From contig OZ025886.1 of assembly GCA_964019415.1 (NCBI GenBank), positions 3,295,701 through 3,359,700 of the forward strand: 64,000 nt of DNA, read 5' to 3'. A model generated the notes under the pieces. That model was given only the letters and a program-made list of their open reading frames with translations. It was not told the DNA's origin and ran no database searches. Shown piece after piece: positions 12,546-20,320 of this stretch (its first letter is position 1; each line of letters begins with the position of its first letter). Source of the stretch: Ianthella basta. Lineage: Eukaryota > Porifera > Demospongiae > Verongiida > Ianthellidae. Both the position numbers and the translations under genes were made by a program.

Positions 12546-12684
12546 TAAGGGGAAGGGATCACTGGTTGCCATCTTACCAACTTAACAGGGCCTTCTAGCT
12601 TCCCAACCAACTGTAGCAGCAATACTGGTGTAGTTGGTTGGTGGTGTAAACCTAGTGATCCTTCAAGCAATAAACTACTTTTGT

Positions 12685-13815
12685 CATGACCATTAGTAAG
12701 GGGGAGGATTTGCACCCCAGATTCGTATAAATGCTTTTACAGGCTTCTAAAGTACATTTCACATGCCATTAGCGAGAGAGGTTGGGTAGAAAGGGTTCTC
12801 CAATACCAGCTTCATAACAGGGTTGAAAACCTTGCCGACGTTTCTACCAGATGCACTAGTCTTTTTCAGGGCGAAGGTTGGTTAGCACTCCATATTCAGA
12901 CTTTTATATACTTCCAAAATGAACCAAATTACTTTTCTTATGCCCATTAGCTAGGAGAGATGGCTGACAACCCAAATTGGGGCACATACCTCAAATAGTT
13001 GTCTAAGAATGTCTCTCATGACCATTTCAACGGTGGAGGGTTTGCAACACAATTTTGGTCTCTTACAGCAAATAGGTGCCGATGGTGACTTTCTCATGAC
13101 CATTAGCAAGTAGGGACCATATGCACTCCAGCTTGGCCCTTACCTCTAACAGTTTCTAAGTACTTTGCTCATGCTCATTACTCATTAGGTTGGGGGAGGG
13201 TGTATACTAAGAATTCGTGCCAATACTTTCCAAAAGTAGCAAACTACTTTTCTCATGACCATTAGCAAAGAGGGTGGGTTTGCACTCCAGATTCCCGCAC
13301 ATACTTCTAAAAGCGCCTACGGTACTTTTCTGATAATTATTAGCAAGGGAGGGGGAGGCTGGTTAGCACTCCATATTCAGACCCTTTCCTAAAAAATGCA
13401 CCAAACGACTTTTGTAGTAACTATTAGCTAGGGGGAGGGCTTCTACTCGAAATCCAGGTTCTTACCTCCAACTTGTAGTGAATTAGTATTCTGATGACCA
13501 TTGGCAAGGGAGAAGGGATTGCAACTCAAATTCAGGCATTTACCACCAAATGGCACCAATGAGCTTTTCTCATGTCCATTAGCAAATGGGGAATGTTTGC
13601 AGCCTTAATTCAGGTGTTTATCACTTAATGCTCCTAAAGCACTTTTTCATGTTCATTACCACTGGGGGATCGAGGTTTGTATGCCAATTTCAGCCCCATA
13701 ACTTCAAAAGGTATTAAACGACATTTCTCACGATCATTAGCACGGAGAGAGCATTTGCACTTCAACTACATGCGGGCCCTTACCTCTACTACTTCCAAAA
13801 CAACGATTTGCATTC
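12685..13815 (-). repeat. Satellite, continuation after the retrozyme array
   Basis: Variant monomers with TTCTCATGACCATTAGCAAG and GGTTTGCACTCCAGATTC blocks resume at the base where they were interrupted. No gene is seen. One Penelope-type terminus (12795-12880) interrupts the monomers. Confidence 0.7.
12795..12880 (+). mobile_element. Penelope-like terminal fragment
   Basis: The sequence contains AATACCAGCTTCATAACAGG, then GACGTTTCTACC and CTTTTTCAGGGCG. The order (ACCAGCTTC, GTTTC, CTTCAGGGCG) matches the left terminus of the Penelope-like remnant at 14678-14745. It is a short orphan end with no coding sequence. Confidence 0.5.
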
Positions 13816-14177
13816 ACAGCTAAGATGAGCATAAAATCAGAGAGTGGCTTAGCTACAGGCATGAGCATAACATCGGAGTGTAAGACATAGCTAATGCAGT
13901 GAGCACAAAGAAGAGTGTGAGACTTAGCTCAAGGAGTGAGAAAAAGATCAGAGGAGTAAAGATATAATCAGAGTGTGACAGTTAGCTCGAGGAGGTAGCA
14001 AAAAGAATGTAAGAAACAGTTTGAGATGTGAACATTAATTCAGAGTGCGAGACTTAGCTACAGTGAACATAAATTCACAGTTTGCAACTTAGCTTGTGCA
14101 GTGAGTGTGAGACTAAGCTTGAGGAGTAAGGATAAAGTCACAGTGTTTGACTGAGAGGAGTGTAAACGGGGAAGTGA

Positions 14178-14322
14178 ACTTTTAGCACAGCACCAATTTC
14201 AATAGGTTAATGGATGTTTCAATCCGTAGATCTTCTTCAGCTGTAAAAAAAGAAATGAAGTGTGACCAGTCACAAGATCTATGAATCGAAACATCCTGTA
14301 ACCTATTGAAGTTGATGCTGAG
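14178..14322. mobile_element. Foldback fragment resembling Penelope termini
   Basis: The arms TTTCAATAGGTTAATGGATG and the complement of CATCCTGTAACCTATTGAA pair. GATCTTCTTCAGCTG sits on one arm and AAGATCTATGAATCGAAAC on the other. The GTTTC plus CTTCTTCAG layout is the same as in the larger Penelope-like ends nearby. No protein is encoded. Confidence 0.5.
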
Positions 14323-14677
14323 CTCCTAATTCAATACCCTGCCCATTTTCATGATTACCACACAGCAATGAACCTCTATATAATTTGAAGAGTGTGTAAA
14401 CAACCAGAATATGAGACTTCTGCAACGAGCATGAAATCAGAATGTGAGATAGTGCTCAAAGAGTGGGCACAAAATCAGAACATGAGAGATTTAGTATAAG
14501 GAGTAAGCACAAAATCAGAGTGTAAGTCTTAGCTAATAGCAAGAGCATAAAAAGTCAGATTGCAAGACTTAGCATTTGCAGTGAGTACAAATAGCCAGTG
14601 AACTTGAGGAGTAAGCATAAAATCATAGTGTGAGAGTTAGCTTGTGCAGTGAGCATGAAGGGGTGTGCTTTCTCTTA

Positions 14678-15536
14678 GTACCAGCTTCAAACAAGAATGA
14701 ACAATTGATAACGTTTCGGCCAGGTAGCAATGGCCTTCTTCAGGGCGGAAGTACAGAAACTAGTACAAGTTTTGATACTTATAAAAAAGCATGTAATCAT
14801 AGGCTGATTTCATCTGTTTCTCCTCCCAGCCACATCCCACCCAGGAGCAGGATTGATCACGAGGTGGAACCAGGAGACAATGGCACACAGCGATCCCCAC
14901 TGGAACCAGCGAGGACGTCAGGCTGGTCTGCAGCAAGTATGGTCTGAAGGCAATTTTCAAATCCAGAAGTTCCCTTTGGCCTGCACTAACCAAAGTCAAG
15001 GACACATTGCCAGCAGAGCAGTCCAAGGTTGTTTATCAAATCCCTTGCAGCTGTGGAAAGACCTACATACAATGGAGAGACGACCAGGAGGCTTGAAACG
15101 AGGATGAAAGAACACCAGGATGCTTGCTGCAGGAGATTGCCGGACAAGTCAGCTGTGGCAGAGCATGCCTGGGAAACACCACCACCTATAGACTATGGAG
15201 GCACCAAGGTTATCAACCGAGCCTGTGGACTTTAAGAAGCTCCAGCTCAAGGAAGCCCTCCATATCCAGATGTCAATTGAGGAGCTCCTCAACCGAGACA
15301 TTGGACTGGAGGTACTGTACAGCTGGCTGGCCACCCTGAAGCAACAAGACATGAAAGGACTGCGGCCAAACCTGAACTCATGACAGCTAGTGGCACTATA
15401 TTTTGACAGACTATGATTATGTGCATGCTAAAATTATCAAAAAGTTGTACTAGTTTCCTGTACTTTCACCCTGAACAAGGCCAGTGCCACCTGGCTGAAA
15501 CGTTGGCAATTATTCATTGCTGTTCGAAGCTGGTAC
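14678..15536 (+). mobile_element. Penelope-like element remnant with inverted termini
   Basis: Left terminus 14678-14745 (GTACCAGCTTC ... AACGTTTCGGCCAGG ... CCTTCTTCAGGG) and right terminus 15469-15536 (CCCTGAACAAGGCC ... CTGGCTGAAACGTT ... GAAGCTGGTAC) are inverted copies of about 68 bp. The interior encodes only the C-terminal GIY-YIG region; the reverse transcriptase is missing. Penelope-like elements are known for complex terminal repeats of this kind. The copy sits in satellite 2 and is dead. Confidence 0.75.
15000..15382 (+). pseudogene. GIY-YIG endonuclease domain of a Penelope-like element, frameshifted
   Basis: The reading VYQIPCSCGKTYI begins at about 15030. After a +1 shift near 15070 it continues as ETTRRLETRMKEHQDACC and KSAVAEHAW. 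After another shift near 15230 it ends with KLQLKEALHIQ and a tail that stops at 15382. The first block is the VY-QI-PC-CGK-YIG form of GIY-YIG used by Penelope endonucleases. The R-x3-R and K-EH residues of the second block and the conserved E of KEALHIQ are also present. Two frameshifts make it a pseudogene. Confidence 0.8.
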
Positions 15537-16418
15537 AAAAAGAAAGTGCGCCTGACATGACTGAGCCAGCTGAGAAGCTCCCTCTTCAGTGAGCATAAAC
15601 TCAGAGTGCATGACTTAGCAAAGGGTGAGCAGAATAATCAGAGTATGAGACTTAGCTTGACCAGTGAGCATAAAATCAGAGTGCGAGACTTAGCTTGACC
15701 AGTGAGCATATGTAGAATCAGAGTGTGAGACTTTGGCTACAGGCACGAGCAGAAAATCAGTGTGAGGCCTAGCCATAGGCGTGAGGACAAAATCAGAGCA
15801 CAAGATTTAGCTCACAAAGTGAGTTCACAATCAGAGTGTGAGTCTTAGCTAGAGGAGTGTGTAGGTAATCAGTGTAGGGTAGCTACGCCATTTCCGGGAC
15901 AGCGCCAATAACCGGACACTCCGCAAAAACGTACGTCGTACGAAACAGACAGGCAAAACTTACAGTTAACGCTATGCTTGGTTAATACTTGTACTAGCTG
16001 GGTTTAATAATCCTCAGACAAAACGGGACGAGTGCCCTTTGTTCGGCGGCTGGACACCGATTCCTTCTCCCTTATCTAGGGTAGCTACGCCATTTCCGGG
16101 ACAGGGCCAATACCCGGACAATCCACAAAAATGTACGTCGCACGAAACAGATAGGGAAAACTTCCAGCTAACGCCACTCTTGGTTGATAGTTGTACTTAG
16201 TCAGGCGTCCCATGACCCCTCCTCACTAAAGGGTCAGGTTAAGTCTAATATATTGACTTGTCCACGCGGAATGCAATTATGCGCTGCGGAACGTAATTAT
16301 TGCGCAACATTATGCCTCGCTTGTGGCCGCAAGTACGTGCGACACGGCTCGTGACACTTACCTGATCTTTCATAATAGCCGTCAAAGGAGCGACAGCAAA
16401 GACTGTAGATGTCACTTC

Positions 16419-16754
16419 GGGTCAGGTGCATTATCCGGACCAAGGTGAATTTCACAACAGCTTAGCCTTGGGCGCTCGCTACAACTTAGTCTTGGGCGCT
16501 CGCTACAACTTAGTCTTGGGCGCTCGCTACAACAACTTAGTCTTGGGTGCTCGCTACAACAACTTAGTCTTGGGTGCTCGCTACAACAACTTAGCCTTGG
16601 GCGCTCGCTACAACAACCTAGCCTTGGGTGCTCGCTACAACAACTTAGCCATGGGCGCTCGCTACAACAACTTAGCCTTGGGCGCTCGCTACAACAACTA
16701 AGCCTTGGGTGCTCGCTACAGTTAGGGTTAGGGTCCGGATAATGTACCTGATCC
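16419..16754. mobile_element. 336-bp hAT-like MITE with internal minisatellite, 8-bp TSD
   Basis: The 22-bp terminal inverted repeats (starting GGGTCAGGTGCATTATCCGG, ending CCGGATAATGTACCTGATCC) have two mismatches. The flanks GTCACTTC (16411-16418) and GTCCCTTC (16755-16762) form an 8-bp target duplication with one mismatch. The insertion interrupts the RecQ exon between motifs I and Ia. Its interior is almost wholly minisatellite, ending in GTTAGGGTTAGGG. Confidence 0.8.
16461..16720 (+). repeat. 24/27-bp minisatellite (LALGARYNN-type), about 10 copies
   Basis: The unit CTTAGCCTTGGGCGCTCGCTACAA is repeated. Early copies are 24 bp and later copies 27 bp through an extra CAA. Both lengths are multiples of three, so frames stay open on both strands (GARYNNLAL-type on plus, CSERPRLSC-type on minus). 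I read it as non-coding. Confidence 0.9.
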
Positions 16755-17062
16755 GTCCCTTCGACCGGCAACACCAGGCCGTACACTGTTGGTGGACATG
16801 CGTAGCACAGGCTCTTGCCGAAGCGGGTCGGCAAAACGGCGAAAACATCCCTCACAGAAACGATGCCAGACACAACCTGAAGTTGCTCTGGCTTCATGGT
16901 AGAATAACCAATGCGCTGAATGCCTTCCGTCGCAGCGTATAACACTCTCTGGTCCATGCCTGGTCTGCTGCCATTTGCGAACACGCGAGCGATAAATATT
17001 TCACACCTTTCCTGCAATCTGATTGGGCACGCAATCATTGTGGCGTGCTGCACAAGTCAATA

Positions 17063-17785
17063 GAGAGTTTAAGATTGCCGTATACGCCTAACCTCAAACG
17101 TCCGTATGACGTCACCACGTTACACGTTCTCGTACACATAGGCGTGGAAGAAAAGTAACTTTAGATTGGCGTGTAAAGAAGTACGTATGTACGACGAGAT
17201 TACAGGGTCCAAAAGTTGGAATGGAGGCAAAACTCAGGTTTGTTCAGCTGTAGACTGCACTGTTAGAAGTGACACACATTCGTCTTTCCATTCCAAGGAA
17301 GTCTGGAAGAGACCACGTACGAAAATAGCAGCCCCTACTCTTGAGGCAACAGCGACGAAAACGACTTGAACCTTTTGCTGGGCAATTAGCAACGTCTTGC
17401 CAAGGCACTGGCCACCTGATTGAAGGCATCCAGTGCGAAAGCCTGCACAGAAAAAGGCTAGGAACAATGTAGTTAGCGCAAGACTTACCATCTCTCATAT
17501 AACGCAGTTTTACTCTGCGAAAGACTTCGGATCCCACGTAAATGGCATTCGAATAGCTGCACAAGATGTTATTGTACACAATTCAACTCACAAAACGGCA
17601 AACAAACAAAGAAGAGCGAAAAGCGCGGCCACCAAAATCCTTACGGCTAGCAAGGGGTCTAGCCGTTAAAAACGTGGCACGGATACGTGAGAGCTAACGT
17701 GAGCATGGGATCACGTGATATTTTAGTAACGTTTCGTGACGTTTTCGCCTTTGCCGTTAGGCGTAAACGGCAATCTTATACTCTC
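17063..17785. mobile_element. TA-flanked TIR element (about 723 bp) nested in the MULE-like element
   Basis: The left end GAGAGTTTAAGATTGCCGTA and the right end, which inverts to GAGAGTATAAGATTGCCGTT, form TIRs of about 30 bp reaching GCCTAAC. They are flanked by TA at 17061-17062 and 17786-17787. The body is homologous to 38930-39600 (shared AACTTTAGATTGGCGT and GTTAGAAGTGACA blocks), which makes it a dispersed family. No transposase is recognised. Confidence 0.65.
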
Positions 17786-18247
17786 TAATGTATTAGACTT
17801 AACCTGACCCTTCCGTGAGGAGGGGTCACGCGACGCCTGACTAAGTTGTACTAGCAGGGTTTAATAATCCACAGCCATATCGAGACGAGTGCCCTTCGTT
17901 CGGCGGCTGCACACCGATTCCTTTTCCCTTATCTTTTCCGGAGCGTCAAGAATTGGCAGGAAGTAGGAGGAGCTAAGAATTGCACTTCGATTGCGCGCCA
18001 AATTCGAACGGTTGGCCCGATCTGCTTACGAAACGATACATTGAACTCATTGGTGATCGAACTGCATGCGCTGCAATACAAACTAACTTCTGTGCTTGAG
18101 AGAAGTTAGTAAAATTCAATACATAGTTACTGCAGTTGCCAATTGCCGGACAGCAGCAAAATATTCATACTTTGGTTGCTGATTTAAATTCACAGACGAT
18201 AGCTAGGCAGAGTGAAGGCAGATATACATGTGTAGGTTGATACTGGA

Positions 18248-18340
18248 GAGGCGGATGAAAAATTTTGCATCACGTGTGGAACTGATGAAGAGGGCACTTG
18301 GATTTGCTGTTACAGTTGTTCCAAATGGCATTATCTTTGT
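18248..18340 (+). pseudogene. PHD-type zinc finger fragment
   Basis: The 31-codon frame EADEKFCITCGTDEEGTW continues ICCYSCSKWHYLC and then stops. The spacing C-x2-C ... W-I-C-C-x2-C ... W-H-x2-C matches the core of a PHD finger, with C replacing the usual D after W-x-C. Stops bound it on both sides. It lies in the non-coding body of the outer TIR element, so it is probably a captured or relic zinc finger. Confidence 0.5.
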
Positions 18341-18641
18341 TGAGTAGGGCTATCTGACTCTAGCAATCTTGTCCAGTTCTTTGGAAGTGCGCTGAATGTT
18401 GATCCATGGTTGCATTACCAATCTTATCCACTTAAACGAAGTTTAAATGAAAGCACCGTAATTCCTAATGCCTGTCCCACTTTAGGAAAATATGTCCGGG
18501 AGTAGGGAAAATGGCGGGTGCGACTGAGGGCGGTGTCGCTAGGCGATCTCGACGAATCGGCTCGTTTTCTCGACACCTCTAAAGGAACAGATGTTTTTCC
18601 GGTAAATGAAAGCGGTTTTTCTGCTAGAGTACACCCTTTCC

Positions 18642-19065
18642 TAGTCTAGCCGCTAGACCCTACTTTGTCATCGCGCGCGGGGGCGGAAGAAAAGTAGGGT
18701 CTAGCAGAATGTGTAAATTCCACACATCGCGCTAACCAATGAGATCGCTGCTGCTTCAGATCACAGCAGCAATTATGGAGACACCGGCGCTTATTGACCA
18801 AAGTAGAGACAGAGCGGCAGTTGTATTAATACGTTCGCTGCAGGCTGTGAAGCCCGCGATCGTCAGGAAAGCCTAGGCGACGGCGTTTCCCACCCTCTGG
18901 TCGTCGTTTTCTCTCGTTACTGAGTAGTATTCGTCGACGTTGTTCGTTCTTGATAAACGCCCAGTAGCGCGTTGATTGCTAGGTGTGGAATTTACACATT
19001 CTGCTAGACCGTACTTTCTTCCGCCCCCGCGCGCGATGACAAAGTAGGGTCTAGCGGCTAGACTA
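18642..19065. mobile_element. 424-bp MULE-like MITE, about 90-bp TIR, 9-bp TSD
   Basis: The arms beginning TAGTCTAGCCGCTAGACC and ending GGTCTAGCGGCTAGACTA pair over about 90 bp, including GCGCGCGGGGGCGGAAGA. A perfect 9-bp duplication ACCCTTTCC flanks it (18633-18641, 19066-19074). The terminal TAGTC is shared with the 16198-17843 element. It contains no coding sequence. Confidence 0.8.
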
Positions 19066-19129
19066 ACCCTTTCCTGACTTTTCTCACTGGTTTATTGTTA
19101 GCTGTCCCGGAAATGGCGTAATTACCCTA

Positions 19130-19445
19130 TGAGACGTCGCAACGAGCATGAAATCAGTGTGAGATTTCACTTGACCAGTGAGTAGTCAGTAATCAGAGTT
19201 CGAGACTTAGCTACAGGTGTGAGCATAAAATCAGGGTGTAACAACTAGCCAATGCAGTGAGCATAAAATAACAGTGTGTGACCTAGTTCGAGGAGTGAGG
19301 TAAACAAAAGGAGTAAAGATAAAATCAGATTGAGTGCGAGACTTAGCTCATGAAGGTAGCAAAAATAAGGGTGAGAGACAGCTTGAAGATGTGAACATAA
19401 AATCAGAGTGAGACAGAAAGGCATGAACAGATCATAGTGACAGGA
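19130..19445 (+). repeat. Satellite 2 resumes
   Basis: The same GAGCATAAAATCAGAGTG and GAGACTTAGCT monomers as at 13815-15876 resume directly after the right end of the transposon nest. The nest was therefore inserted in one satellite array. Confidence 0.75.
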
Positions 19446-20169
19446 CACTGCTCTGTAGAGGCCTTAAGGCAACGTCAGCGATCTATGCATCAGCAGCATT
19501 GAGCATACCAGTAAACAAGGGGATAGACTATCAGGCAGCTATTTTGCAATGGGTCATCTCTGCCAGTACCGCCAACACCGATTTCGCCAGCACATCAGTG
19601 CCTATCATGCTGGACATAGCATCTTTATCTGGCTGCACTATCTCTCCGATGGTGATCTTCCAACCGGGAACCAGCATTGCCTAAGCTGTATGCAAAGGAA
19701 CTAGAGCTATTTAGTGATGTTTGAGTGAGTGTATGACACAGTCTATTAGATAGCAGCACTCACTTCACTGTATACATATTTCAATGGATGATTGCCCAAG
19801 CTGGCCTCAAAACTTGAAACACTTGCAAACCAGTCTGTGGCACTGTAGCAACTTGATATATCTTGCAGGTCATCAGCAATGCTGCATCTCCAACCATCTG
19901 AACTATTGAACTTTCACAGCATACCCACTACAACGCAAGTATTTTGCATTTAGGGGCACAGGTGTCCCATAAGTTAATTTAAATCGAAATACTTGTAGTG
20001 GAAAATATTACTTCAAGTAGCAATGGCCATTCAATATACATGCCAAAAAGCATAGGAACAATTAATAGTGACTCAATGCATTAATTGACACACCACATTA
20101 TGAGCAGTTTAAGCCTGCAATCATTTGACTGAAAAACATCTCTAAAAATTACGTAGCATTACATCATTG
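19446..20169. other. Intergenic region downstream of RCL1
   Basis: This holds unique-looking sequence, including a 61-codon plus-strand frame at 19499-19684 that I do not recognise. It also holds the presumptive 3' UTR of RCL1 just left of 20170. No repeat or RNA gene is evident. Confidence 0.4.
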
Positions 20170-20320
20170 CTAAACCATTACTTTTGAGTAGTTAGAGAAG
20201 CCAACTCCCAAGCATGACACAGACACCTGTAACTGTTCCAGGTTGCCTATTTCAACTGTAGTACCCTCCACTTTATATACTATGTTGAAGAAGGCTTTCA
20301 GATGCTGAAGAAACTGGATC
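20170..20320 (-). CDS. RCL1: RCL1 last exon
   Basis: The acceptor ACATACAG precedes ATCCAGTTTCTTCAG. It encodes IQFLQHLKAFFNIVYKVEG ... SCLGVGFSNYSKVMV and a TAG stop at 20172-20170. Length 151 nt, completing the codon begun in the previous exon. Confidence 0.9.

Larger units (their letters stand above)
11289..12670. mobile_element. Retrozyme-like tandem array (373-374 bp units) with hammerhead ribozymes
   Basis: The unit start GTTCAAAAGTGACTC recurs at 11287, 11661 and 12034, giving periods of 374 and 373 bp. The third unit breaks off near 12278 and is followed by a full inverted copy (about 12280-12670) whose two ends both read GTGATCCTTCAAGCAA. Each copy contains one hammerhead core, on the minus strand in the three direct units and on the plus strand in the inverted copy. 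Small non-coding tandem units of 170-400 nt with type I hammerheads are the known hallmark of animal retrozymes, which are transcribed, self-cleaved and circularised. The array sits in satellite DNA between candidate 14-bp target-site copies TAAACTACWTTTGT (11275-11288 and 12671-12684). Short ORFs inside (about 60-90 codons) merely repeat with the unit, and I regard them as non-coding. Structural assignment is strong; activity is inferred. Confidence 0.88.
13815..15876 (+). repeat. Satellite 2, about 36-40 bp monomer
   Basis: Monomers read approximately GTGAGCATAAAATCAGAGTG plus TGAGACTTAGCTTGA and are repeated dozens of times with variation. The array is interrupted by a hairpin (14178-14322) and a Penelope-like remnant (14678-15536). 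It resumes at 19130 beyond the transposon nest. Confidence 0.8.
16362..17053 (-). pseudogene. RecQ-type DNA helicase exon captured in a transposon and split by an insertion
   Basis: The minus-strand frame from 17053 reads GIQRIGYSTMKPEQLQVV (Q-motif region), then VLPTRFGKSLCYACPP, a Walker A motif whose usual GG-GKS is RF-GKS here. The frame then runs into the 336-bp insertion (16419-16754). Beyond it, 16362-16410 encodes TVFAVAPLTAIMKDQV, the helicase motif Ia, ending at a good GT donor (CAGGTAAGTG). Exon, insertion and donor together show a spliced eukaryotic RecQ-family gene piece. Helicase motifs II-VI are absent. It could be a captured host exon or part of a helicase-bearing transposon. 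Confidence 0.75.
16198..17843. mobile_element. MULE-like non-autonomous element carrying a RecQ exon, 9-bp TSD
   Basis: The ends TAGTCAGGCGTC (16198) and GACGCCTGACTA (17843) are inverted, and the terminal repeat extends about 57 bp with about 6 mismatches. A perfect 9-bp duplication AGTTGTACT flanks it (16189-16197, 17844-17852). The outer element reads continuously across the excision point. A 9-bp duplication with long TIRs fits Mutator-like elements. Inside are a RecQ helicase exon (minus strand), a 336-bp insertion and a 723-bp insertion. No transposase is visible. Confidence 0.78.
15877..19127. mobile_element. Outer TA-flanked TIR element with partial 5' duplication, host of nested insertions
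   Basis: The left end GGGTAGCTACGCCATTTCCG (15877) and the inverted right end (CGGAAATGGCGTAATTACCC, to 19127) form a terminal inverted repeat of about 27 bp. Both ends are flanked by TA (15875-15876, 19128-19129), as in Tc1/mariner-type insertions. The left about 200 bp is present twice: once at 15877-16076, cut at CCCTTATC, and again from 16079. The second copy is interrupted by the 16198-17843 element and by the 18642-19065 element. After removing those, the core is only about 1 kb and non-autonomous. No transposase is seen. Confidence 0.75.

Noticed and set aside
16426-16701. 91-codon GARYNNLAL repeat ORF as a structural protein
   Set aside because: It is a translation of the minisatellite, has no unique sequence, and lies inside a MITE.
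16721-16733. Interstitial telomere repeat GTTAGGGTTAGGG
   Set aside because: Only two TTAGGG units occur at the edge of the MITE; too short to support telomeric origin.
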